Positions 42,224 through 51,398 of a DNA stretch of 64,000 nucleotides are shown piece by piece. The stretch lies in NCBI RefSeq assembly GCF_943181415.1, contig NZ_CALPBZ010000005.1, forward strand, positions 62,001-126,000. Direction: 5' to 3'. The position numbers and the translations under genes are program-made. The DNA is from Microbacterium sp. Marseille-Q6648 (GTDB lineage Bacteria > Actinomycetota > Actinomycetes > Actinomycetales > Microbacteriaceae). The notes under the pieces are model-generated. The model searched no databases and had not been told where the DNA came from. It saw nothing but the letters and a program-made list of their open reading frames with translations. The number at the start of each line of letters is the position of its first letter. The first letter of the stretch is position 1.

Positions 42224-43152
42224 CCCTCACCCAGGCGGTACGCAGCACCGCGACCAAGACGAAGCCCCCGCGGGCGAACCGGATGCAGACGGGCGCCAAG
42301 CGGGCACCGTCCGCCTACTACTGGATGGTGTGGCCCGCGGTCATCGCCTTCGCCGCCTTCCACACCCTGCCGGTCGTGATCGGCATCTTCTTCAGCTTCA
42401 CCAATTACGCGGGCTACGGCGCGTGGAACTTCGTCGGCATCTCGAACTACGTGAACCTCTTTCGGGACGACCGCGTCCTGCAGGCGTACGGCTTCTCGTT
42501 CCTGTTCGCGATCGTGGCGACGGTTCTCACCAACGCCATCTCGCTCGCGATCGCCATGGGACTGAACGCCAAGATCGTCGGGCGCAACTTCTTCCGCGGC
42601 GTGTACTTCGTGCCCTACGTCCTGGCGATCCTCGTGATCGGGTACGTGTTCCAGTTCTTCTTCTCGAACTCGCTGCCGAAGATCCTCGCCGACATCCCGA
42701 TCTTCCGCGACAACATCCTCACGAACGAGACGTGGGCCTGGACGGCGATCGTCGCACTGGCGGTCTGGCAGGCGTGCGCCTTCTCGATCATCATCTATCT
42801 CGCGGGGCTGCAGACGATCCCCGCAGAGCTGTACGAAGCGGCATCCATCGACGGAGCCGGCAGCGGCCGGCAGTTCCGCTCGATCACGTTCCCGCTGATC
42901 AGCGCGTTCTTCACCATCAACGTGGTGCTGAGCCTCAAGGGGTTCCTGCAGGTGTTCGACCCGATCGTGGCGCTCACCAACGGCGGTCCCGGCACGTCCA
43001 CCGAGTCGGTGACGCTGCTGATCTTCCGCGGGGGCTTCTCGGGCGGAGAGTTCGCCTACCAGACGGCGAACGCCGTGATCTTCTTCATCGTGATCACCGT
43101 CGTCTCGCTCCTGCAATTCCGGGTCCTTCAGCGCAGAGAGGCCGACTACTGA
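42220..43152 (+). CDS. Sugar ABC transporter permease (MsmF type)
   Basis: 310 residues, six membrane helices and the EAA loop YEAASIDGAGSGRQFRSITF. A basic N-terminus of about 35 residues precedes the first helix. Overlaps both neighbours (ATGA before, TGATG after), so binding protein and both permeases are translationally coupled. As in the first importer of the window, no ATPase gene is present, pointing to a shared multi-sugar ATPase. Confidence 0.94.
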   Translation: MTLTQAVRSTATKTKPPRANRMQTGAKRAPSAYYWMVWPAVIAFAAFHTLPVVIGIFFSFTNYAGYGAWNFVGISNYVNLFRDDRVLQAYGFSFLFAIVATVLTNAISLAIAMGLNAKIVGRNFFRGVYFVPYVLAILVIGYVFQFFFSNSLPKILADIPIFRDNILTNETWAWTAIVALAVWQACAFSIIIYLAGLQTIPAELYEAASIDGAGSGRQFRSITFPLISAFFTINVVLSLKGFLQVFDPIVALTNGGPGTSTESVTLLIFRGGFSGGEFAYQTANAVIFFIVITVVSLLQFRVLQRREADY

Positions 43153-44058
43153 TGACCACCATGACCAACACCCCTGTCCAACTCGACCAGCCGGTCGCGC
43201 CGGCGCGGCGCCGGTGGCGACGCACACCGTCGGAGGACACCCGACCCGTCAATTGGTGGGCGACCGCCCTGATCGCGGTGTGCTCGCTCACGGTTCTGGT
43301 GCCGCTGTACCTCGCCGTCGTCGTCGCCCTGAAGACACCCGCCCAGCTCGCGTCGGGCACCGGCTTCGAATGGCCGAACCCCGTGCGGTGGGAGAACTTC
43401 GCCGACGCGTGGGCACGGACCGACTTCCCCCAGGCACTGGCGAACACCGCGTTCATCACGGTCGGCTCGGTGGTCTTCACACTGCTCACCAGCTCGGTGG
43501 TGGCCTACGCGCTCGCCCGCAACATGCACCGGCCGTTCTTCAAGGGCGTGTTCTTCTACCTGCTGGCGGCGCTGTTCATCCCCTTCCCGATCATCATGCT
43601 GCCGCTGGTGAAGCAGACGGCGATCCTGGGACTCGACAACCAGGCCGGGCTGATCCTGCTCTACACGATCTACGGGCTGTCGCTGAACATCTTCATCTAC
43701 ACCGCCTACATCCGCTCGATCCCGATCGAGCTCGAAGAGGCGGCGCGCATGGACGGCGCCGGCACGTGGCGGGTGTTCTGGCAGATCATCTTCCCGCTGC
43801 TGACGCCCATGAACGCCACGGTCGGCATCCTGACCTGCGTGTGGGCCTGGAACGACTTCATCATGCCGCTGGTCGTGCTCACCGAACCCGGCGCCCGCAC
43901 GCTCCCGCTGGCGCAGTACGTCTTCCAGGGGCAGTTCAACACCGACTACACCGTGGCGTTCGCCTCGTACCTGATGGCCATGGCGCCGCTGCTGATCGTC
44001 TACATCTTCTCGCAGCGCTGGGTCATCTCGGGGGGTCACACGCGGCTCGATCAAGTGA
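43152..44058 (+). CDS. Sugar ABC transporter permease (MsmG type), frameshifted near its end
   Basis: About 300 residues with six membrane helices and EAA loop EEAARMDGAGTWRVFWQIIF. The reading frame is intact up to QRWVISG, where the family usually ends VTRGSIK or similar. Here six Gs (44030-44035) shift the frame; read with five Gs the sequence gives VTRGSIK and stops at 44058. As written, the open frame instead runs to 44156 with a Ser/Arg-rich tail (PSSPSTRSRSRY) that lies opposite the next gene. Either an assembly error or a very recent mutation. The permease should otherwise function. Confidence 0.88.
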
Positions 44059-45055
44059 CGTCGGAGGGGGCGGCGAGCGTCTTGTGCAGGAACACCTGCT
44101 GGATGCCGTCGTCCCCGTCGACGCGCTCGCGCTCCCGATACCCGCACCGCTCGTAGAGCCGAAGGTTCGCCTCGCTCAGCGATCCGGTGAACAGCTCCGC
44201 CTCGCGGCATCCCGCCGACCGGCCGCGCTCCTCCACCGCGTCCAGCAGCGCGCTTCCGAGACCGGCGCCCTGCTGGTCCGGCGCGATCGAGATGCGGCCG
44301 ATCAGCAGCAGGTCGCCGTCCCGCCGGGCGCGGGCGGCTCCGACGATCCGGCCGCCGGTGACCGCGACGCAGCCGAGGTTGGCCTCCAGCTCTGCGCGCA
44401 CCTGCTCGAGCGTCTGCGTCAGCGGCGGCATCTGCACCGAGTCGTAGATGAGCGCCTCCTGCACGAACGCGGCCCGCTGCAGGGTCAGCACCTCGCCCGC
44501 GTCGTCCTCCTCGACCGGGCGGATCCGGACACCGGAGACCCCGGCATCCGCTTCCTGCTCCGGTGCGCCGTCCGCCTGGCCACGAGAAGCGGATGCCGCC
44601 CCTTCGACGAGCTCGGCCAGCAGCGCCATGGCCGCTTCGACCGTCTGCTCGAGTACCTCCTCGGGGCCGCCCTCGAAGCGGCAGAGCCGGTGAGCGGTGC
44701 CCCCCGCGTCGGCCCACCCGAGGTAGACGGTGCCCGGTTCGTGCTCACCTTCGGCGTCCGGACCGCCGACACCGGTCGTCGAGACCGCGATGTCGGCGCC
44801 CAGGAGCGAGCGGACGCCCCCGGCGAGCTGCTCGGCGCACTCCCCGGACACGACATCGATCCCCTCCGCCACTCCGAGCACGTCGTTCTTGGTGCGGGTC
44901 TGATACGCGACCACTCCCCCGGTGAACCAGTCCTGGGCGGACTCGCCCCTGCCGACGGTGCTGGCGAGCATTCCGCACGTGAGCGACTCGGCGACGGCGA
45001 CCCTCACACGCGCGCGCTGCGCCGCCTCCGCCAGTCGTTCGATCAGGTTCTCCAT
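44051..45055 (-). CDS. CinA C-terminal amidohydrolase domain fused to GNAT acetyltransferase
   Basis: 334 residues with two domains. Residues about 5-155 are a CinA C-terminal domain (nicotinamide-nucleotide amidase type): VAVAESLTCGMLASTV and SGECAEQLAGGV, with STTGVGGPD in place of the usual AGPGG. After an Ala/Glu/Gly linker, residues about 175-325 form a GNAT acetyltransferase (ISIAPDQQGAGLGSALLDAV is the acetyl-CoA motif). I do not know this fusion as a characterised protein. The ATG at 45055 follows GGAGGGGAGTCG. It is convergent with the permease gene and the ends overlap by 8 bases. Confidence 0.88.
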   Translation of the reverse strand: MENLIERLAEAAQRARVRVAVAESLTCGMLASTVGRGESAQDWFTGGVVAYQTRTKNDVLGVAEGIDVVSGECAEQLAGGVRSLLGADIAVSTTGVGGPDAEGEHEPGTVYLGWADAGGTAHRLCRFEGGPEEVLEQTVEAAMALLAELVEGAASASRGQADGAPEQEADAGVSGVRIRPVEEDDAGEVLTLQRAAFVQEALIYDSVQMPPLTQTLEQVRAELEANLGCVAVTGGRIVGAARARRDGDLLLIGRISIAPDQQGAGLGSALLDAVEERGRSAGCREAELFTGSLSEANLRLYERCGYRERERVDGDDGIQQVFLHKTLAAPSDVT

Positions 45056-45179
45056 CGACTCCCCTCCGCTCGTCGTCCCGTCAGCGTAGACCGCCCGATG
45101 ACGTCCTCCTGGGCTAGCAGGGGCCCGCCGGACCGTCAAGGGAGTCGCGCCCGCGCAGGGCGAGGGCGACAGTGTGGAC

Positions 45180-45659
45180 GTGATCACCTGGAGCAGAGTC
45201 GGCGGATGCGTCGCCGCGGCGTTGCTGGTCGCGTCGACCGCGTCGGGGTGCGCACTGACGATCCCGACCGACCCCGACGGTACGCTCGAGGCCGCGCGCG
45301 GCGATGTCCTGCGCGTCGGTGCGTCGCCCGCAGAGGGTCTGGTCTCCGTCGCCGGAGAGGAGGTCACCGGTCCACTCGCGAACGCGATCGAGGGGTTCGC
45401 ATCATCCATCGACGCGCGGGTGCAGTGGTCGGTGGACGGCGAGGAGGATCTCGTCGACGACCTGGTGGGCGGGCAGCTGGACCTGGCGATCGGCGGCATG
45501 ACCGACCAGACCCTGTGGGCGACCGAGGTGTCGGTCACTCGCGGCTATCCCGACTTTCCCGGCGCGGACGGGGCGGCCGTCGTCGTTCTCCTCCCCATGG
45601 GCGAGAACGCGTTGCAGAGCGCCCTCGAGTCCTACCTCGACGAGGAATACGGCTCATGA
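45180..45659 (+). CDS. Short substrate-binding-like lipoprotein coupled to a metal exporter
   Basis: 159 residues. Lipoprotein signal with lipobox ASGC (about residue 23), then one lobe resembling a type III solute-binding fold (VLRVGASPAEGLVSVAGE, LVDDLVGGQLDLAIGGMTDQ). It is about 100 residues shorter than ordinary binding proteins and lacks a second lobe. GTG at 45180 is chosen because GACAGT lies 6 bases upstream (a GTG at 45174 is also in frame). Its stop overlaps the start of the CDF exporter gene, suggesting a periplasmic accessory or sensor for that exporter. Confidence 0.75.
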   Translation: MITWSRVGGCVAAALLVASTASGCALTIPTDPDGTLEAARGDVLRVGASPAEGLVSVAGEEVTGPLANAIEGFASSIDARVQWSVDGEEDLVDDLVGGQLDLAIGGMTDQTLWATEVSVTRGYPDFPGADGAAVVVLLPMGENALQSALESYLDEEYGS

Positions 45660-46615
45660 AGTCGATGGGGCGCACCGACCTCCCCCGTGAGCAGCAGGAG
45701 GCGCTGCACAAGGCGATCCGGTGGGAGTGGTTCACGATCGGCTACACGGTCGTGACCATCGGACTGATCGCCCTCGTCGTGGGCGGATCGCAGGCCATGC
45801 GCACGGCGTGGATCGAGGACATGCTCTCGCTGATCCCCCAGATCTCGTTCCTCGTCGCGCTGCTGTTCATCCGGCATCCGCCCTCGCGCGCGTTCCCTTT
45901 CGGACTTCACCGCGTCATGGGGGTCGGGCATCTCGTCGCGGGCGTCGCCCTGCTCGCGATCGGCGGCAGCCTCGCCGTCGAGTCGATCCTCGGCCTCGTG
46001 CGCGCGGAGCATCCCGCGATCGGTACCGTGCGCCTGTTCGGCCAGACCATCTGGCTCGGCTGGCTGATGGTCGCCGTCATGAGCGTCATCGTCATCGGGC
46101 CCTTCATCTACGGCCGGGCGAAGGCGAAGCTCGCCCCGGTCCTGCACAACAAGGTGCTCTACGCCGACGCCGACATGGCGAAGGCCGATTGGACCACCTC
46201 CGTCGCGTCCATCGTCGGTGTCCTCGGGATCGGCATCGGCTGGTGGTGGCTCGACGGCACCGCAGCGCTCTTCATCTCGGCGGGAATCGTGTGGGACGGG
46301 TGGCGCAACGCCCGCGCCGCCGTGCTCGATCTGATCGACCAGCGCGCCCGCACCGAGGACGACGCCCGGACGCACCCGCTGCTCTACCGGATCCGCGACC
46401 GCGTCGAAGCCGAGCCCTGGGTGCGCGCGTGCGCGGTGCGGATGCGCGACATGGGCCAGGTGTTCCACGTCGAGGTGTTCGTCGTCCCGCGACGTTCGTG
46501 GGTGCGACTGGGTCGGGTGGAACGACTGCGAGAGGCGATCACCCGCCTGGACTGGAAAGTGCAGGACGTCGTCGTCATCACCCGCTCCGAACTGCCCGAC
46601 GAGGCGGAGCGCTGA
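45656..46615 (+). CDS. CDF-family cation exporter
   Basis: 319 residues with six membrane helices and a C-terminal cytoplasmic domain, the cation diffusion facilitator layout. The metal-transport helices carry HRVMGVGH-like and YADADMAKADWTTSVASI patterns (histidine/aspartate pairs on helices II and V). It should export zinc, cadmium, cobalt, iron or manganese against the proton gradient; the metal is not predictable. Coupled to the upstream lipoprotein gene by an ATGA overlap. Convergent with the ribokinase-like gene (3 bases between the stops). Confidence 0.9.
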   Translation: MKSMGRTDLPREQQEALHKAIRWEWFTIGYTVVTIGLIALVVGGSQAMRTAWIEDMLSLIPQISFLVALLFIRHPPSRAFPFGLHRVMGVGHLVAGVALLAIGGSLAVESILGLVRAEHPAIGTVRLFGQTIWLGWLMVAVMSVIVIGPFIYGRAKAKLAPVLHNKVLYADADMAKADWTTSVASIVGVLGIGIGWWWLDGTAALFISAGIVWDGWRNARAAVLDLIDQRARTEDDARTHPLLYRIRDRVEAEPWVRACAVRMRDMGQVFHVEVFVVPRRSWVRLGRVERLREAITRLDWKVQDVVVITRSELPDEAER

Positions 46616-46618
46616 GCC

Positions 46619-47464
46619 TCAGATCCCGAGATACGCCTCGAGCGGCTGGAGCAACGGCTGGGAGCGCTCGTCCGCAACGGCCGCTGCGCCGACGTTGCAC
46701 GCGAGCTGCAGAGCTGCCGCATCGTCGATGCCTCGCAGCATGGCGACCGTGAGAGCGGCGGCGAATGCGTCACCGGCGCCGACCGTGTTCACCACCGTCG
46801 AAGCGTCCGCACGCGCCCTGGCTATGACGACGCCGTCGCGTCGGAGGAGTGCTCCGTCGCCCCCAAGGGTGACGGCGACCAGCGGCGCAGTGGCGAGGTA
46901 TGGCACCTTCGCATACTCCCCCTCATTCACGATGAACAGGTCGACGCGCTGCCGAAGTCCGTCGTCCAGCGGCATGACAGGTGACAGGTTGAGTGCGACG
47001 AGGCCCGACGTGCGCTGCGCGAGATCGGCGACCAGTCGCAGATCGACCTCCAGCTGCGCGAGGAGGGCGTCGGGTCGCTCCTCCTGCAGACGGCGGGGGT
47101 CGATCCGCCCATTCGCTCCGGGACACACGACGATCGAGTTCTCGCCCTCATCGTCGACGACGATGAGCGCCGTCCCGGTGGGCTCGTCCACGCGTTGCAG
47201 GGCGCTCGTGTCGACGCCCGCCGCATCGAGGTTGGAGACCATGGACGCGCCTTCGCCGTCTGCGCCCACCGCGCCGACCAGCCTCACGCGTGCACCGAGC
47301 CGGGCTGCGGCGACAGCCTGATTGGCGCCTTTGCCCCCCGGTTCACGGCTGAGAGAACCGCCGCCGACCGTCTCCCCGGCCGCCGGCAGCGCAGTCACAC
47401 GCGCTGTCAGATCGAGGTTCACCGCACCCAGCACCGTCAGCACCACGGCTTCCGCCGGCGTCAT
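46619..47464 (-). CDS. PfkB-family carbohydrate kinase (ribokinase-like)
   Basis: 281 residues. PfkB signatures: GGKGANQAVAAARLGA near the N-terminus and the ATP/anion-hole motif NTVGAGDAFAAAL near residue 230, with the catalytic Asp. It phosphorylates the hydroxymethyl group of a small sugar. As last gene of the C4-polyol operon it may act on a tetrose, ribose or a side product; ribose itself is possible because the transporter is ribose-type. Starts 4 bases after the DeoR stop. Confidence 0.9.
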   Translation of the reverse strand: MTPAEAVVLTVLGAVNLDLTARVTALPAAGETVGGGSLSREPGGKGANQAVAAARLGARVRLVGAVGADGEGASMVSNLDAAGVDTSALQRVDEPTGTALIVVDDEGENSIVVCPGANGRIDPRRLQEERPDALLAQLEVDLRLVADLAQRTSGLVALNLSPVMPLDDGLRQRVDLFIVNEGEYAKVPYLATAPLVAVTLGGDGALLRRDGVVIARARADASTVVNTVGAGDAFAAALTVAMLRGIDDAAALQLACNVGAAAVADERSQPLLQPLEAYLGI

Positions 47465-47468
47465 CGCG

Positions 47469-48311
47469 TCACCCCCGCCCGACGTGCTGTCCACGGGCGA
47501 CCACCACGTTGACCGAACTATCGCGCATCGCCCGCAGCGTATCCCGGTCGATACCGGTGTCGACGATGACGGCGTCGAAATCCGACAGCGGCAACAGCGC
47601 ATGCAGCGCCCGCCGCTCGAACTTCGTGTGATCCGCCAGCAGGAGACGCCTGCTGGCTGCGTCGAACATGGCGTGTTTCACGTCCACCGTCTCCAGCGTC
47701 TGGTGGAAGACCTGGCCGTCGGTGATCGCAGGCGTCGACATGATGGCGAGATCGGCTCGCATGCCTGCGATGGTGGTGGTCGTGATCCGGCCCATGAACG
47801 CACTGCACCAGTTGTAGTACTGGCCGCCCACTCCGAGAAGGGTGATCCCTCGCACACCCTGCAGCTGATTCATGATCGTCAGGGTGTTCGTGATGATCGT
47901 CAACGGCGTCTTCGCTGCCAGCAGCGGCACGAGGTGGAGGGTCGTGGTCGAGTCGTCCAGGAAGATCGCCTGGCCAGGCTCGATGAACTCCAGTGCGGCG
48001 TGCGCGATCGCGTCCTTCTCGACGAGCTGGCGGCTCGCGCGGTAGACGTCGCTCGACTCGACGAGAGACGTCGACAGCGCCGAGGCCACTCCGCGGCTCT
48101 TTCGCAGCAGGCCCCGCGCTTCGAGTTCATCCAGATCTCGGTGCACGGTCATGACGCTGATGCCGAAACGACTCGCCATGTCCTCGATCCGCACCGTGCC
48201 CTCCGCCATGACGGCTTCCGTGATGGCGCGTTGGCGCTCGGCCTGCCGGCTCTGGCGCGCATCGGCGAGCTTGTCCGTCGCAGATGATGCGGGGTGCGTC
48301 ACCCTCTTCAC
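47469..48311 (-). CDS. DeoR-family transcriptional regulator
   Basis: 280 residues. N-terminal winged helix (about 15-65; TVRIEDMASRFGISVMTVHRDL) and the DeoRC sugar-phosphate-sensing domain with DDSTTTLHLVPLL, TLTIMNQL and LLADHTKFERRALHALLPL. DeoR proteins are usually inactivated by a phosphorylated pathway intermediate, here plausibly erythrulose-phosphate or erythrose-4-phosphate. GTG at 48311 overlaps the TpiA-like stop (GTGA). The AT-rich dyad at 56942-56981 is its likely operator. Confidence 0.93.
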   Translation of the reverse strand: MKRVTHPASSATDKLADARQSRQAERQRAITEAVMAEGTVRIEDMASRFGISVMTVHRDLDELEARGLLRKSRGVASALSTSLVESSDVYRASRQLVEKDAIAHAALEFIEPGQAIFLDDSTTTLHLVPLLAAKTPLTIITNTLTIMNQLQGVRGITLLGVGGQYYNWCSAFMGRITTTTIAGMRADLAIMSTPAITDGQVFHQTLETVDVKHAMFDAASRRLLLADHTKFERRALHALLPLSDFDAVIVDTGIDRDTLRAMRDSSVNVVVARGQHVGRG

Positions 48312-49093
48312 GCTAGCGCCGCCTCGTCGATGATCTGCGCAAGCGCATCGGGGTCGTGAGCGAAACGACCGAGGAAGAGCCCATCGACCTGACCGGCGAG
48401 CGCCCGGAGCGTCCCGGGCTGGGCGCTTCCGCCATAGATGACCGATGACGATGCCGCTGCCCCGAGCGAGATCACGTGTCGACGCAGTGCCGCGGCGACG
48501 ACAGCGACATGCTCGGCCGATGCAGGCTCGGTCGACCCGATCGCCCATTCCGGTTCGTAGGCCACGATGAGCTCGCCGGGGTCGTCGATGCCTTCCAGCA
48601 CGGCGGCGAGCTGAGCACAGCACTGCACGGCGGCATCAGCGGCGTCGGTGCGCACACGCTCTCCCACGCACAGCACGGGAGTGAGCCCGTTGCGTACGGC
48701 CGCTGCCATCTTGAGGCGGAACGTGCCTTCACCTTCCCCGAAGACGCTCCGGCGCTCGGCATGCCCTACCTCCACCAGGGCGCATCCCACCTCTCTCAGA
48801 TCTGCACCGCTCACGGCGCCGGTGAATGCGCCACGATCGGCCCAGTGGAGGTCTTGCGCCCCGACTTTCACCGGCGTGCCCCCGAATGCGGCTTGCACTC
48901 CGGTCAGGGCGGGCAACGACGGCAGCACGAACAGGGTCACCCTGCCGTCCTGCATTGCAGGGTGACGCGCGGCCATCCGGGCCACGTCCTCGGCCCATGA
49001 CAGCGTCGTCGCCACGTCCATGTATAGCTTGAGGCTCACGCCCAGCACGACGGAGCGCGCCTCGTCCGGGCCGGTCGTCCCGGGGTCAGCCAC
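48308..49093 (-). CDS. Triosephosphate-isomerase-like protein (tetrulose-phosphate isomerase candidate)
   Basis: 261 residues, TIM barrel with all three catalytic residues: Lys22 (SLKLYMD), His111 (EVGHAERR; housekeeping TIM usually has GHSERR) and Glu180 ([10 protein letters not shown]). The phosphate loop [10 protein letters not shown] is present. Beside RpiB-like and DhaK-like genes, this matches the TpiA paralogues that isomerise L-erythrulose-1-phosphate/D-erythrulose-4-phosphate in erythritol and threitol pathways (EryH or DerI types). It overlaps the RpiB gene by 8 bases. A glycolytic TIM is less likely here. Confidence 0.9.
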   Translation of the reverse strand: MADPGTTGPDEARSVVLGVSLKLYMDVATTLSWAEDVARMAARHPAMQDGRVTLFVLPSLPALTGVQAAFGGTPVKVGAQDLHWADRGAFTGAVSGADLREVGCALVEVGHAERRSVFGEGEGTFRLKMAAAVRNGLTPVLCVGERVRTDAADAAVQCCAQLAAVLEGIDDPGELIVAYEPEWAIGSTEPASAEHVAVVAAALRRHVISLGAAASSSVIYGGSAQPGTLRALAGQVDGLFLGRFAHDPDALAQIIDEAALA

Positions 49094-49559
49094 AGCTTCC
49101 GGTTTGCTCGTACCCGTCGATGACCGCGACCTTCTCCGCGGAGGCGGAGGATTCGTCGAACTCGTACCCCAGCCACTCCTTCGCGAGCCTGCGAGCAAGC
49201 TCGCGTCCGATCACGCGCTGGCCCATCGTCAGGACCTGCGCGTTGTTGCTCAGCACGCTGCGCTCGACGCTGTAGCTGTCGTGCGCGGTCACCGCACGGA
49301 TCCCCGCGACCTTGTTCGCCGCGATGGCGACGCCCAGACCGGTTCCGCACACCAGGAGGGCCCGGTCGGCGCGGCCGTCCTTCACCAGTTCCGCCGCGTT
49401 GATGGCGATCGACGGGTACGCGGTGTGCCCGTCAGCGTCGACGCCGACGTCGATGACCTCGGCGACCCGCGGGTCGCTCTCGAGATCCGCTTTCAGCATC
49501 TCCTTGTACTCGAGTCCAGCGTCATCACTGCCGACGACCACGCGCCACGTTCGATTCAT
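49086..49559 (-). CDS. RpiB/LacAB-type sugar-phosphate isomerase (EryI-like)
   Basis: 157 residues of the RpiB fold. The active-site Cys71 is in [20 protein letters not shown], and SDDAGLEYK (11-19) has Asp13 where RpiB enzymes have His, a change also expected in erythritol-pathway members. Likely converts D-erythrulose-4-phosphate to D-erythrose-4-phosphate. ATG overlaps the kinase stop (ATGA). A ribose-5-phosphate role is possible but less suited to the neighbours. Confidence 0.9.
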   Translation of the reverse strand: MNRTWRVVVGSDDAGLEYKEMLKADLESDPRVAEVIDVGVDADGHTAYPSIAINAAELVKDGRADRALLVCGTGLGVAIAANKVAGIRAVTAHDSYSVERSVLSNNAQVLTMGQRVIGRELARRLAKEWLGYEFDESSASAEKVAVIDGYEQTGSCG

Positions 49560-51310
49560 CGTTTCTCCTCCGTCGTTCCGTCGTTCCATGCTGAAGCCCC
49601 CGCGGCCATCGCCAGAGCGAGGGACACCGCCCCGGGGTCCGGTGTCCCGAGACTCTTCTCCATGTGGGGCCGGGCACGGCCCATCCTCGGGAGAAGGTCC
49701 GCCGTCGCTCGCGCTGCTTTCATCGACACGGCGGCTGCTGCCTCCCACGCCGTGGCCAGGTCGTCGCCGCCGGCGATCCGCTCGGCGAGGGTCTCGGCGA
49801 ACGGTACGAGCGCATCCACCATCGTCTTGTCGCCGATCTGCGCTTTGCCGGATGTCTGCACGGCATCCCTCGCCGCGGCGACCGCCTCGGAGGCGGTCCG
49901 CCCGTCAGGGGCGGTCGCATCACCGAGCACCTTCGCCGCGGCGCGAAGACCCAGTCCCCACAGGGCCCCCGACGTGCCACCCGCCTTGTCCGCCCATGCG
50001 TCGCCGGCCCGCGCGAGCACGGTGCCCGGTCCCGCGTCGGAATCGGCTGCCGCCTGCGCAGCGGCGTCTGCGGCCCGCACTCCGCGCTGCATCCCGATGC
50101 CGTGGTCGCCGTCGCCCGCGATGGCGTCCAGCCGTCCCAGCTCGTCCACTTCGCGATCGATCATCGCCCGGATCGCGCTCAGAGCCCGGGCGACGTCCTT
50201 TCCTGCGCGCTGCGCATCGACTGTCGCCGCCGGCTGGATCGCGTCGTCCTCTGCCGTCTCGCCCTCGGCGGCGTTCTCGTCCGCGATTCGGTCGGCGAGG
50301 TCCACGACGCCTTTGCGGTATGCAGGCGCGTACGCCGGGGACGACCACGCCTGCTCCAGGACGTCATCCAGCCATATCAGTGTGAGTGAAACCCCGGCCA
50401 TCTCGAAACTCGTCGCGTACTCACCGACCTCCGGGTCCACGATCTCAAGGCCCGCCTGCGTGATCAGCCCTGCGACGGAGTGGTAGAGCAGGAAGAGCTC
50501 TTCGGACTTCACCGATCCCAGGCCGTTGACGATGACCCCGACTCGAGCGGAGGCGCCGTCGCCGAGATCATCGGGACGCTCTTCCAGAAGACGGGTGACG
50601 AGGAGATCCGCGATCTCGCCCGCGGAAGGCAGGGGGACGACATCGATGCCCGGCTCGCCGTGGATCCCCATCCCCACGGCCATCATCCCGTCGGGAACCG
50701 TGAAGAGGGGCGCGGTGGCGCCCGGGAGCGTGCAGCCCGAGAAAGCCACCCCGACCGAGCGGGTGCGTTCGTTCGCGCGGGCAGCGAGCGCCTCGACCTC
50801 GGCGAGTCCCATGCCCTGTGCGGACGCCCACGCCGCGGCGCGGAAAACGGCAAGGTCACCGGCGATGCCGCGGCGCTTCGCGCGGTCGGCGAGGGAAGCA
50901 CTGTAGATGTCGTCTGTGACCCGCACCGTCGCGGTGGGGATGCCCTCGGCGCGGAGACGTTCCTGCGCCTGGTCGAAATTCAGGGCGTCGCCCGCGTAGT
51001 TGCCGTAGCTGAAGAGCACGCCGGCCTCCGTCGCAACCGACCGGGCGACGGAGTAGATCTGCTGCGCGCTCGGAGACGCGAAGACGTTGCCCATCGCGGC
51101 CGCGTGCGCGAGCCCCGGGCCGACGAGTCCGGCGAACGCCGGGTAATGACCCGACCCCCCGCCGATGACGACGGCGACCTCGCCCGCCGGAGTGGCGGAA
51201 GCGCGGGCGACTCCGCCGTTCACGCGGCGGACGAGGCCACGGTGCGCGGCGATGAAGCCCAGAGTCGACTCGGCTGCGAAGTCGTCGGGGTCGTTGACGA
51301 TGTAGCTCAT
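49556..51310 (-). CDS. Fused DhaK-DhaL dihydroxyacetone/erythrulose kinase
   Basis: 584 residues, ATP-dependent DAK type. The DhaK part (1-335) has the glycine-rich [10 protein letters not shown] and the substrate-binding His218 (MGIHGEPG), which forms a hemiaminal with the ketose carbonyl. The DhaL part (about 375-580) holds the nucleotide-binding DGDHG (400-404) and [11 protein letters not shown]. Linker 335-370 is acidic. With the TpiA- and RpiB-like isomerases it fits an L- or D-erythrulose kinase (LerK/DerK type) better than a glycerone kinase. RBS TCGAGAGAGCAGCC; the upstream 14-bp hairpin separates it from rbsB. Confidence 0.92.
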   Translation of the reverse strand: MSYIVNDPDDFAAESTLGFIAAHRGLVRRVNGGVARASATPAGEVAVVIGGGSGHYPAFAGLVGPGLAHAAAMGNVFASPSAQQIYSVARSVATEAGVLFSYGNYAGDALNFDQAQERLRAEGIPTATVRVTDDIYSASLADRAKRRGIAGDLAVFRAAAWASAQGMGLAEVEALAARANERTRSVGVAFSGCTLPGATAPLFTVPDGMMAVGMGIHGEPGIDVVPLPSAGEIADLLVTRLLEERPDDLGDGASARVGVIVNGLGSVKSEELFLLYHSVAGLITQAGLEIVDPEVGEYATSFEMAGVSLTLIWLDDVLEQAWSSPAYAPAYRKGVVDLADRIADENAAEGETAEDDAIQPAATVDAQRAGKDVARALSAIRAMIDREVDELGRLDAIAGDGDHGIGMQRGVRAADAAAQAAADSDAGPGTVLARAGDAWADKAGGTSGALWGLGLRAAAKVLGDATAPDGRTASEAVAAARDAVQTSGKAQIGDKTMVDALVPFAETLAERIAGGDDLATAWEAAAAVSMKAARATADLLPRMGRARPHMEKSLGTPDPGAVSLALAMAAGASAWNDGTTEEKR

Positions 51311-51331
51311 GGCTGCTCTCTCGATGGTGGT

Positions 51332-51362
51332 GCGGGGGCGGACGCCGGGCGTCCGCCCCCGC
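51332..51362 (-). other. 14-bp perfect hairpin between rbsB-like and dhaK-like genes
   Basis: GCGGGGGCGGACGC, a 3-base loop, and the exact complement. It lies downstream of the binding-protein gene and has no T-run, so it should stabilise or cap the upstream message and lower expression of the downstream kinase rather than end transcription completely. Confidence 0.6.
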
Positions 51363-51398
51363 GGACCGCGCGGGAGCGCACGGTCGATCTGACCGGAC

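Noticed and set aside
43152-44156. Longer permease with a Ser/Arg-rich tail
   Set aside because: The tail is antisense to the CinA-GNAT gene and appears only because of a six-G run; one G fewer restores a family-like ending.
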